DNA of 21,739 nucleotides from Methanomicrobium sp. (GTDB lineage: Archaea; Halobacteriota; Methanomicrobia; Methanomicrobiales; Methanomicrobiaceae). The translations under genes were made by a program, and so were the position numbers. Positions 15,848 to 21,739 of the stretch are shown here, piece after piece. The stretch covers positions 1-21,739 of the forward strand of contig JAFZMT010000244.1 in assembly GCA_017553245.1 (NCBI GenBank). Reading direction: 5' to 3'. Below the pieces are notes generated by a model. The model was not told the origin of the DNA. It worked only from the letters and a program-made list of their open reading frames with translations, and did no database searches. Position 1 is the first letter of the stretch. Each line of letters opens with the position of its first letter.

Positions 15848-17197
15848 TCAGTTCTGCTTCTTTTCCCACTTATAGAGTTCGAGAAGGTCGGAAAGGGTGC
15901 CGCCGGACTTTATCTCCGCTCTTATCCGCACCTCATTTTTGTGAATCTCAAGGGCACGCCTTGCGACCTCGTAGGCACGCTCCTTCGGGACGACGACGAC
16001 TCCCGACTCGTCGGCAACAATCCAGTCGCCGTTTCTCACGTTCTGACCGCAGCAGACTATCTCAGCTCCAATCTCCCCGAATCCTTTCGGCTCGCCCGCG
16101 TTAGGACAGACCGCCTTTGCAAACATGGCAACGCCGGTCTCTTTTATGCCGTCGATGTCCCTGACGGCGCCGTCGATGACCACTCCGGCAACCCCTTTCG
16201 AGACGCAGCTCCATGTCGCAAGCTCGCCCCACGGCGCAACGTCGGTCCTGCCGCCGTTGTCTATCACGATAATCTCGCCCTTCTTTGCCTTATCTATGGC
16301 TTCGACGGGTTTTGCCCAGTCGCCGGCGACAGTCCTCACGACAAGTGCCCTGCCCGCGACCTTTACATTGCCGCAGTATGAGACAAGACCGCTCATTGCA
16401 CCCTTCCTGTGCATGGCGTCGGTGACGTTGGGCGCCGAAACCTGCATGAATATCTCATGAATTTCTTTGTCGACGTCCTTAATCGCCGTCTTCGCAGTCT
16501 TTGCCGTCTTTGAGGCGGCGTTATCCGAAAGCGTGCCGTAAGCCGCAGCCGCCGACTTCTTTATCTCAGCCGCCGCCGCTCTCACATCCGCCGCCTTCGT
16601 GATACTGCTGCCGACGAGAAGTATGGAAGCGCCGGCTTTTACAGCCTCGCCTGCCGAGACTGCGTCCAGACCGCCCGCGGCGCCTATCGGAAGACTCACC
16701 TTCCCCGCGATCTCCCTTAAAAGCGAGATTGCATCCATGCCCTTCATCTGCTGGTCGATGCCGACATGAGCAATGAGTATGTCAACGCCCGTCTTCTCGA
16801 GCTCAAGGGAGCGTTCCAGAGGATTTGGGACATTGAGGAGGTCGGCGGCGATTTTGACGCCGTATAGGTTGCCGGCTCTGACCGCTTCTTCGATGACGGA
16901 GTTGTCCGAGGATGCGAGGACGCAGACGATGTCCGCACCCGCCTTTGCCGCCATCTCCACTTCAAGCGTTCCCGTATCGGCTATTTTCATGTCGGCAACT
17001 ATTGTATTGTCGGGGAATACGCTCTTAAGAGTCCTGACCGCGTTCATTCCCTCACTTTTTATGAGCGGAGTTCCGACCTCAATCCAGTCGGCACCGCCCG
17101 CAACAGCCTCTTTTCCAATCTGGACGGCTCTCTTTAACTCGGTTAAGTCGAGCGCCGCCTGAAGTATGGGTCCTGACATTGTTACTGATAGATTCAA
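15848..17197 (-). CDS. 3-hexulose-6-phosphate synthase fused to an RraA-like domain
   Basis: Residues 8-215 form an OMP-decarboxylase-fold hexulose-phosphate synthase with the catalytic motif DMKIAD (Asp69, Lys71, Asp74) and the phosphate-binding GAAGGLDAVSAGEAVKAGA near 172. In methanogens lacking a full pentose phosphate pathway this enzyme, with the isomerase Phi, runs from fructose 6-phosphate to ribulose 5-phosphate and formaldehyde. After an Ala/Lys/Thr linker (about 215-245) comes an RraA-like domain with NGGRTDVAPWGELA (314-327) and GVVIDGAVRD (338-347). Arg346-Asp347 matches the catalytic pair of the RraA-fold HMG/CHA aldolases, so the domain may be enzymatic rather than a ribonuclease regulator. 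The start is TTG 17197, preceded by AAAGGAG at a 6-nt gap; the ATG at 17179 is too far from it. No Phi gene is adjacent. The fused form is known in methanogens. Confidence 0.93.
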   Translation of the reverse strand: MNLSVTMSGPILQAALDLTELKRAVQIGKEAVAGGADWIEVGTPLIKSEGMNAVRTLKSVFPDNTIVADMKIADTGTLEVEMAAKAGADIVCVLASSDNSVIEEAVRAGNLYGVKIAADLLNVPNPLERSLELEKTGVDILIAHVGIDQQMKGMDAISLLREIAGKVSLPIGAAGGLDAVSAGEAVKAGASILLVGSSITKAADVRAAAAEIKKSAAAAYGTLSDNAASKTAKTAKTAIKDVDKEIHEIFMQVSAPNVTDAMHRKGAMSGLVSYCGNVKVAGRALVVRTVAGDWAKPVEAIDKAKKGEIIVIDNGGRTDVAPWGELATWSCVSKGVAGVVIDGAVRDIDGIKETGVAMFAKAVCPNAGEPKGFGEIGAEIVCCGQNVRNGDWIVADESGVVVVPKERAYEVARRALEIHKNEVRIRAEIKSGGTLSDLLELYKWEKKQN

Positions 17198-17230
17198 TTC
17201 AATCTCCTTTAAACTTGTCTATCATGCCTT

Positions 17231-17242
17231 CGTCAATTGACG
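17231..17242. promoter_or_regulatory. Perfect 12-bp palindrome upstream of hps-rraA
   Basis: cgtcaattgacg reads the same on both strands and lies 34-45 bp before the TTG start, where a transcript start or core promoter would be expected. A dimeric regulator site is plausible; no second copy was noticed in this window. Confidence 0.35.
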
Positions 17243-17292
17243 TATCTTGGGCTGCGGCACGATTTCCCGCATGACTCGGGACATAAAAAAGT

Positions 17293-17316
17293 CAAAAAAT
17301 ACGGATTTGAATCCGT
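17293..17316 (-). terminator. Hairpin plus T6 terminator of the nitroreductase gene
   Basis: Six bp past the stop codon, the minus strand has the perfect inverted repeat ACGGATT-CA-AATCCGT followed by ATTTTTTGAC, the shape of an intrinsic terminator. A second T6 run lies at 17285-17290. Confidence 0.65.
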
Positions 17317-17322
17317 CTTCAA

Positions 17323-17850
17323 TTACTCTTCTTTGTATTCTTCCATGAAGTAGATCTCGTCAAGCTCCTTCTTTGACGGGACCGTAACTTCGGCGGGGTA
17401 GCCTGCCGGAATCAGCGAGAGAAGCGTATATGATTCGGGCACGTTCAGAAGTTTTCTGACATCTTCCGCATACGGCTTCTTGTCGCCCGCAACCCAGCAG
17501 CTGCCGACGCCGAAGGACTGCAATGCCAGAATAATCTGCATTGTTGCCGCGGATCCGTCCTCGATATAGTATTTGTGATCCTTCTTCGTGAAGACCGCGA
17601 AACAGACGGCGGCATCCTTGATGAAACTGCCGGTATCCGCCATCGAGCCGAGTTTTGCAAGCCGCTCCTTGTCCCTGACAACGCCGATAAGCCACGGCTG
17701 GACGTTTCTCGCCGTCGGCGCCAGCCTTGCGGCTTCGAGCGCGCTCATTATGATATGCTCCTCAACCGGCGTATCTCTGTATTTTCGGATGCTCCTTCGT
17801 CCTTTGATGATGGTCAGTCCGAGATTTATTGTTCCTGTATGCTCTGACAT
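17323..17850 (-). CDS. Nitroreductase-family flavoprotein
   Basis: The 175-residue protein has the FMN-dependent nitroreductase fold. Its N-terminus carries the flavin phosphate-binding RRSIRKYRD (18-26); next come EAARLAPTARNVQPW, the usual helix and FMN-contact loop, and DGSAATMQIILALQSFGVGSCWVAG, the dimer-interface helix. These enzymes reduce quinones, nitro compounds or other acceptors with NAD(P)H; some act on coenzyme-F420-like or cobamide precursors, but no specific substrate is evident. I place the start at the ATG at 17850 (MSEHTGTINLGL) because an upstream in-frame start at 17973 would add 41 residues reading through a TATA element, spacer repeats and the end of the next gene. There is no Shine-Dalgarno site; a short leader or leaderless mRNA is likely. 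Confidence 0.9.
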   Translation of the reverse strand: MSEHTGTINLGLTIIKGRRSIRKYRDTPVEEHIIMSALEAARLAPTARNVQPWLIGVVRDKERLAKLGSMADTGSFIKDAAVCFAVFTKKDHKYYIEDGSAATMQIILALQSFGVGSCWVAGDKKPYAEDVRKLLNVPESYTLLSLIPAGYPAEVTVPSKKELDEIYFMEEYKEE

Positions 17851-17866
17851 AGATATATCTCTGAAT

Positions 17867-17874
17867 GTATATTG
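17867..17874 (-). promoter_or_regulatory. TATA-box candidate for the nitroreductase gene
   Basis: The minus strand reads CAATATACATTC, centred about 20 bp upstream of the ATG at 17850, after a T run. Together with the lack of a ribosome binding site this suggests a leaderless or nearly leaderless transcript. Confidence 0.45.
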
Positions 17875-17886
17875 AAAAAAAGTTTT

Positions 17887-17925
17887 TGAATAAAGGACTT
17901 TAATAAAGGGGGTTAATAAAGGGGG
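17887..17925. repeat. 13-bp tandem repeat, three copies
   Basis: Units are tgaataaaggact (17887), ttaataaaggggg (17900) and ttaataaaggggg (17913); the last two are identical. On the minus strand the array is pyrimidine-rich (CCCCCTTTATTAA) and lies 25-60 bp past the TraB stop, followed by T7, so it may contribute to transcript termination. Confidence 0.9.
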
Positions 17926-17948
17926 TGAGGGTCGAACTCCCGCAGAGT

Positions 17949-19160
17949 TCAGCGGAACAGACCGCTTATCCACGCGACGAGGTTGTTGAATCCGTCCACG
18001 AGGACAACGGTCGGGTCGATTCCGAGAATCGGGAAGATGAAGATGAAATACGCAAACGTGCCGAGCATACTGCCCACGTTTGCCAGCGCCGCCACGAAAA
18101 TGACCTTGAACATAGGCACCTGCCTCATCTCGGAGAAAGACTCGGCGTCGATAATCTTCTGAAGGTCGGAAGCCTTCGGTTTCCTGACCTTTGCCTCGGT
18201 TACAGCCGCAAACCAGCCTGCCGCAAGGAAGGGGTTAAGCGAGGTCAGCCACGAGACGCAGAACGCCGTCAGTGCCGAGAGCGGGTGACCGCCGGCAAGC
18301 AGGGTAAAGCCGCCGGCAAGGACGCCGTTTATGACCACCCAGTAGACGACGGCGGAGAGAAGCACATCGAGACCGACGCCCGAAAAGCCGATGAGCAGCA
18401 GGAGGAAGGCAAACATGGCGATGAAGATTCCGCCGATGATGAGTTTCCAGTTATGAGTCGCGGGCTGTGCCGTGAGGGACTCAAACGGCGGCAGAGTCTC
18501 GGGGTTCTCAAAGTAGCGCTGAATTCCTTTAACGTGTCCGGCGCCGACAACGCCCAGAACCTTCTCGTTGCGCTGCGAAAGTCGAAGAAGCGAGTGCGCA
18601 AGGTAGGCGTCGCGCTCGTCGATGAGGGCATAGGCGCCGTTTGGCGAGAAGTTGTGAAACTCCTCGATTGCCATCTCGATGAGGTCTTTGTCCTTTGTCA
18701 GAGCCTCTATATCGATCTTTTCATCGTCTTCGTCGCTGCCGCCGATGATAGTCCCCATGAGAGCGTATATGAGCCGCAGTTTCTCAAGGACGGTCATGCC
18801 GCTCCAGAAACGCGAGAGCGTGATTCTTATGTCGCGGTCGGCGAGCGCAACCGGTATCTCCCGCGATTCGGCTTCGTTTATCGCCGCAAGCATCTCGGCG
18901 CCCGGCTCAACGCCGACATCCATGCCTATCTTTCGCTGAATATAGGCAAGCATCCACTGCACGAGAGTCTCGTTGAAGTTGCCGCCCTTGAGGATATCCT
19001 CCATTTCGGGCGGTTTTCCCTCCTTCTTTATCGCCGCATACCGACCGCGGTCAAGTTCAACCGCGACAACGTCCGGCTGAAATTCTTCGATTGCAAGCCT
19101 TACTTCATCGATACTGTTCTGTGAAACGTGAGCCGTTCCGACGAGTTTTATCTCAGACAA
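17949..19160 (-). CDS. TraB/PrgY-family membrane protein
   Basis: The 403-residue protein has the TraB/TIKI-type N-terminal domain with the two signature His motifs, GTAHVS (8-13) and GAGHVKG (about 212-218), plus VAVELDRGRY near 33. TIKI relatives are metal-dependent proteases and bacterial PrgY limits pheromone activity; the archaeal function is unknown. The C-terminal half (from about residue 240) has five or six hydrophobic segments, so the domain is membrane-anchored. The start is TTG 19160: it overlaps the stop of the YkgJ-type gene by 8 bp and has AAGGGGT about 9 nt upstream inside that gene, while no ATG lies near and the GTAHVS motif must be kept close to the N-terminus. The overlap implies translational coupling with the upstream Cys-cluster protein. 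A 399-codon open frame on the opposite strand is a composition shadow. Confidence 0.9.
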   Translation of the reverse strand: MSEIKLVGTAHVSQNSIDEVRLAIEEFQPDVVAVELDRGRYAAIKKEGKPPEMEDILKGGNFNETLVQWMLAYIQRKIGMDVGVEPGAEMLAAINEAESREIPVALADRDIRITLSRFWSGMTVLEKLRLIYALMGTIIGGSDEDDEKIDIEALTKDKDLIEMAIEEFHNFSPNGAYALIDERDAYLAHSLLRLSQRNEKVLGVVGAGHVKGIQRYFENPETLPPFESLTAQPATHNWKLIIGGIFIAMFAFLLLLIGFSGVGLDVLLSAVVYWVVINGVLAGGFTLLAGGHPLSALTAFCVSWLTSLNPFLAAGWFAAVTEAKVRKPKASDLQKIIDAESFSEMRQVPMFKVIFVAALANVGSMLGTFAYFIFIFPILGIDPTVVLVDGFNNLVAWISGLFR

Positions 19161-19908
19161 TTTCTTTTACCCCTTCACTGTCGATAACGCACTTTTTAAT
19201 GCCGTTTTCCTTTATTTTTTGCAGACTTATCTTACCGTAGACCGACTTTATCTTCATGAATTCGCGGTCTTCGTTTATTTTGCGGGCTATCAAGTCCTCC
19301 GCCTGAGCCTTCGCCTCATCATCGGTTATTTTGTTGCCGTAGCACAGACATTCCGATTTCAGCAGATTCGTGACCGTGCAGCCGTCCTCCGAGACGGAAT
19401 CGGCAAGCATGAGCGGATATGTCCTGCATATCCACGGTCTGTGCTCATATATGGTGCAGCGGTTATCCGCGCCCTGAAAGACACAGGATCTTGTCCCTTC
19501 GGGATTTCTGCGGATGCACCAGTCGAATGTGTATGAAACGCCGTCCTCTTCGAGAAGGTCGGGATACGGCTCGGCAACCTCGTCCCATGATAAACCGGTT
19601 GCCGCCATTATCTCCCGCACCTCGGAGGCGCTCATTATTATCAGATTCGAGTCAGTCGTGTTCATGCGGCAGCACTCCCCGCACATGCCGCACGAAAAGC
19701 CCGTTTCTTTCAGAGCCGCGACCAGCTCTTCCCTGAAATCCGAAACGTACTCCGCGTGCTCCGAATCGCACTCATGATTGTGCTCCGAATCATGCTCCGA
19801 GCCGTGGCATGAGCAGTGACATGAACAGTCACTGGAATCGTGCTCCGAACAATTGTCCGAAACGTTGTCCGAAGAGTTCTCTGCCCTCTCATCCGATACG
19901 CCCGTCAT
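19153..19908 (-). CDS. YkgJ-family Cys-cluster (Fe/Zn-binding) protein with His/Cys-rich N-terminus
   Basis: The 251-residue protein contains the YkgJ/FliB-like metal-cluster signature CGMCGECCRM (about 73-82), followed by CVFQGADNRCTIYEHRPWICRTYPL (split Cys motifs at about 142-162) and a late Cys pair in SECLCYG. Such proteins are predicted to hold a zinc or iron-sulfur centre; the biochemical role is unknown. The first ~55 residues are unusual: tetrapeptide-like Ser-Asp/Glu-His-Cys repeats (VSDNCSEHDSS, CSCHCSCHGSEHDSEHNHEC) with many His and Cys, suggesting extra metal binding or an expanded linker. The ATG at 19908 has no good ribosome binding site; no later Met or Val start precedes the conserved domain, so the repeat region is probably translated. 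It overlaps the TraB gene by 8 bp and follows guaAA by 65 bp on the same strand. Confidence 0.85.
   Translation of the reverse strand: MTGVSDERAENSSDNVSDNCSEHDSSDCSCHCSCHGSEHDSEHNHECDSEHAEYVSDFREELVAALKETGFSCGMCGECCRMNTTDSNLIIMSASEVREIMAATGLSWDEVAEPYPDLLEEDGVSYTFDWCIRRNPEGTRSCVFQGADNRCTIYEHRPWICRTYPLMLADSVSEDGCTVTNLLKSECLCYGNKITDDEAKAQAEDLIARKINEDREFMKIKSVYGKISLQKIKENGIKKCVIDSEGVKEIV
19840..19875 (-). repeat. 12-bp tandem repeat, three copies, inside the YkgJ-type gene
   Basis: Read on the + strand: gtgctccgaaca (19840), attgtccgaaac (19852) and gttgtccgaaga (19864). They encode SDN/SEH tetrapeptides in the N-terminal tail; further diverged copies (gtgctccgaat, atgctccgag) continue to about 19770. 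Confidence 0.75.
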
Positions 19909-19930
19909 TCCGATGCCCCGATACCCTGAT

Positions 19931-19975
19931 GCCTTAATGCTTAATGCCTAAATGCTTAATGTCTTAATGCCGCTT
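19931..19975. repeat. 15-bp tandem repeat, three copies
   Basis: Units are gccttaatgcttaat (19931), gcctaaatgcttaat (19946) and gtcttaatgccgctt (19961). The array fills the spacer between guaAA and the YkgJ-type gene and its last unit overlaps the guaAA stop codon by 2 bp. Confidence 0.88.
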
Positions 19976-20534
19976 ACAGATTTTCGCGGGTTATTCTGTC
20001 GAAATTCTCGAATACGACCCTGCCGTTCTGCGTGTGCGCCACCTCGGGATGCCACTGAACGCCGTAGATGTGCTCATCCTCTTTTGCAATCGCCTCAACG
20101 GGGCAGATATCGGATTTTGCCAGAAGTTTGAAGCCGTCCGGTATCTTCTTGACCTCATCGGCATGGGATGCCCAGACCGATATCTTTGAGTCATAGCCGC
20201 TGAAGATTCCCGAGTTGTCAATAAGTTCGACGTCGACGCCGCCGAATCCGCCCATTGTTCCGGGTGCCACGGCTCCGTTTCTGCGGGTCGCGATTATGTG
20301 AAGCCCGAGGCAGATTCCGAGGACGGGAAGACCGAGGTCAACGTATTCGAATCCGTAGCCTGCGCGCTCAAGCGTCGGACCGCCGCCGAGGATTATACCG
20401 CGGCATTCGTCGCGGACGGTCTCGGGCGGAGTGTCGTTTTTTATCATCTCGGCTTCGATATCGAGGTCGCGAAGCATCCTTTTTATCAGATGGTTCGTCT
20501 GCCCGTAATTATTGACAATGTATATGGGACGCAT
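19974..20534 (-). CDS. guaAA: GMP synthase subunit A (glutamine amidotransferase)
   Basis: In archaea the GMP synthetase is usually split; this 186-residue subunit hydrolyses glutamine and passes ammonia to the ATP-pyrophosphatase subunit (GuaAB, not in this window), which aminates XMP. The class I triad is Cys75 in GICLGLH, and His162 and Glu164 in QWHPEV. The N-terminus IYIVNNYGQTNHLIKR and ILGGGPTLERAG (48-59) are typical of the archaeal subunit. I use the ATG at 20534 (MRPIYIVNNYGQ); an in-frame start at 20591 would add 19 residues translating the AT-rich promoter and tandem repeats. No Shine-Dalgarno site precedes 20534, and taatatat 27-34 bp upstream fits a TATA box, so the mRNA is probably nearly leaderless. 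Confidence 0.95.
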   Translation of the reverse strand: MRPIYIVNNYGQTNHLIKRMLRDLDIEAEMIKNDTPPETVRDECRGIILGGGPTLERAGYGFEYVDLGLPVLGICLGLHIIATRRNGAVAPGTMGGFGGVDVELIDNSGIFSGYDSKISVWASHADEVKKIPDGFKLLAKSDICPVEAIAKEDEHIYGVQWHPEVAHTQNGRVVFENFDRITRENL

Positions 20535-20560
20535 TTTGTGTACATATGGATTTTTTATGA

Positions 20561-20568
20561 TAATATAT
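20561..20568 (-). promoter_or_regulatory. TATA-box candidate for guaAA
   Basis: The minus strand has ATATATTA about 30 bp before the ATG at 20534, predicting a leader of roughly 5 nt. It abuts the tandem repeat at 20566-20608, so the repeats sit at the position of upstream promoter elements. Confidence 0.5.
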
Positions 20569-20608
20569 TTGGTCAAAGTGTATTTGGTCAAAATATATGG
20601 TCAAAGAG
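20566..20608. repeat. 15-bp tandem repeat, three copies, upstream of guaAA
   Basis: Units are tatttggtcaaagtg (20566), tatttggtcaaaata (20581) and tatggtcaaagag (20596, lacking two bases). The shared core is GGTCAAA, on the minus strand TTTGACC, immediately upstream of the guaAA TATA element. Confidence 0.88.
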
Positions 20609-20644
20609 TATTCGAACGGCGTTCGGATGCGGCATCATGCGGCA

Positions 20645-21739
20645 TCAGAACGTATGCGACATGGCATTGTTCATGAAATCGCGGATTGCCGTGCGGATCT
20701 CATCTTCGGAGTATCCGAGAAGGCGGGCAAGGAGTATGGAACCTCCGAATATCGTTCCTTCCTTGACCTCGCCCCTGCAGTATCTCTCAAGCGGCGGTAT
20801 GCCGATGTTCTCGAAGTGCGGGTCGACAAAGATGCATTTTGCGCCTATCTGACGTATTCCGTCATCGATTGCGGCGGTTTTGTCGTCGCGGACATACCTC
20901 GTCGTGATGAAGGGCGGCATCTCGTCGCCGATTGCCTTAATCAATGCGCAGACGGCAAGCATCTGAGTGCCGCCGGAGAGCACGATATTCCCCGTGCTTC
21001 CGCGCTTTCGGTTTGCCTCCCGAAATCCCCTCACAATGCCGCAGACGACCGGCATCATGGGGTCGCCGGCGAACTTCATGACCTCGAAGGCGTCTTTCGT
21101 GTCGGCGCCGGCGTCGCGGATTCTCTTGAGGACGGCGCTGCATATCTCCTCTTTAAGTGCCGTGGGGCTTACGGGGAAACTGCTGGATGCGCCTGCGCTG
21201 TAGCCCAGCGCTTTCATGACGCAGAGCGCGGTTGTGGTGCCCCCGGGACGCATTCGCCGAGGATGAGCAGGCCGGCGTATGTGCCCCACTGGGTACCGAC
21301 CTTGACGCCGCGCTTATAGAGCAGGCGGGGGTCTTTTAGGGCGAAATCGAAGCGCGGGTCCTGCCCGACCTCGCCGTAAACGTCGGTGCAGACAAAATCG
21401 GGGCGGTGAACAAGTCCGGCATTGACCACGACGGGCTCGATTCCGCAGAGGTCGAAGAGTGCGTGGACGACGACCGCGGGCGAGACGCATCCGAGAGGGC
21501 TTACGGGGATTTCTTTTCCCTCTTCGGTGCCGGAGAGGATCATCTTGGCGTCAAGGTGCGGGGTGAAGAGGGTATCCTCGGGGGTTGCTCCCGCCGCAGA
21601 TACGCCTTTTACTGCCGACAACATCGAGTTTCCTATCACCATCGCCGCCAGCGGCTTTGTGAATTTTATGTCAATCGGCTCGGAGAACATTGAGTTTTCC
21701 GCGCCGGCGCTTTTTGCGGCGCCTTCCGAATTATTGTGC
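20645..21739 (-). pseudogene. cobT: CobT-like nicotinate-nucleotide phosphoribosyltransferase, frameshifted and open at right edge
   Basis: The two overlapping frames together make one archaeal CobT-type protein, whose family is thought to activate the lower-ligand base during cobamide synthesis. The upstream frame (21690 down to about 21245) encodes LSAVKGVSAAGATPED, FTPHLDAKMIL, VSPAVVVHALFDL and LLILGECVPG. The downstream frame (about 21240 to 20645) continues with GTTTALCVMKALGYSAG, FAGDPMMPVVCGIVRGF, NIVLSGGTQMLAV, FVDPHFENI and YCRGEVKEG. The family has VPGGTTTA at the join, so one base is missing in the G run (C5 at 21240-21244 on + where C6 would restore the frame). The first Met in frame is at 21690, but the frame is open to the edge and the true start may lie outside. 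The stop lies 110 bp upstream of guaAA, same strand. Sequencing error and real decay are both possible. Confidence 0.85.
21240..21244 (-). other. Frameshift site in the CobT-like gene
   Basis: A run of five C on the + strand (five G in the gene) interrupts VPGGTTTA; one additional base restores a continuous frame. Homopolymers are typical places for both sequencing indels and slippage mutations. Confidence 0.75.

Noticed and set aside
17925..19124. A 399-codon open frame on the + strand opposite the TraB-family gene
   Set aside because: It is the antisense of a well-conserved coding sequence, has no family motif, and its openness follows from the codon composition of the real gene.

Overview
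The window reads as chromosomal DNA of a methanogenic archaeon, most likely from the Methanomicrobiales/Methanosarcinales side of the Euryarchaeota. The pointers are an archaeal tRNA G10 methyltransferase (TrmG10), a stand-alone glutaminase subunit of GMP synthase (GuaAA), an archaeal-type CobT homologue, a hexulose-phosphate synthase fused to an RraA-like domain, a Y-family polymerase ending in a PCNA-binding-like tail, and TATA-type promoters close to start codons, several with no Shine-Dalgarno site. A bacterial-type grpE-dnaK-dnaJ cluster is present, as in many mesophilic methanogens. The species cannot be fixed from this sequence. No rRNA, tRNA, CRISPR array, transposase or phage gene was seen.

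Layout, left to right. A class I glutamine amidotransferase runs off the left edge (-) and abuts a 573-residue protein with a PD-(D/E)XK-like core and a repetitive basic tail (-). Next is trmG10 (-), then two tandem EamA/DMT permeases (+). The heat-shock cluster grpE-dnaK-dnaJ (-) faces away from purH (+). purH carries an in-frame TAG at the junction of its two catalytic domains. A 35-residue membrane peptide and a sodium:solute symporter overlap (+), followed by dinB (+). A dUTPase/dCTP-deaminase family gene (-) converges on dinB. Then, all on -, come hps-rraA, a nitroreductase, a TraB-family membrane protein overlapping a YkgJ-type Cys-cluster protein, guaAA, and a CobT-like gene with a one-base frameshift that reaches the right edge.

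The genes are mostly housekeeping: protein folding, purine synthesis (purH, guaAA), pentose/formaldehyde metabolism (hps), tRNA modification, nucleotide pool sanitation and lesion bypass, cobamide synthesis and transport. No defence island or obvious multigene novel system is visible.

The most unusual property lies between the genes. Nearly every spacer longer than about 60 bp contains a different short tandem repeat with a unit of 10-18 bp and 2-7 degenerate copies. The same kind of repeat (12, 15 and 27 bp, all multiples of three) builds low-complexity protein segments in the nuclease-like protein and the YkgJ protein. This looks like an active tandem-duplication process shaping spacers and protein tails. 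Two conserved metabolic genes (purH, cobT) are each broken by a single-base change, which is either sequencing error or real gene decay.
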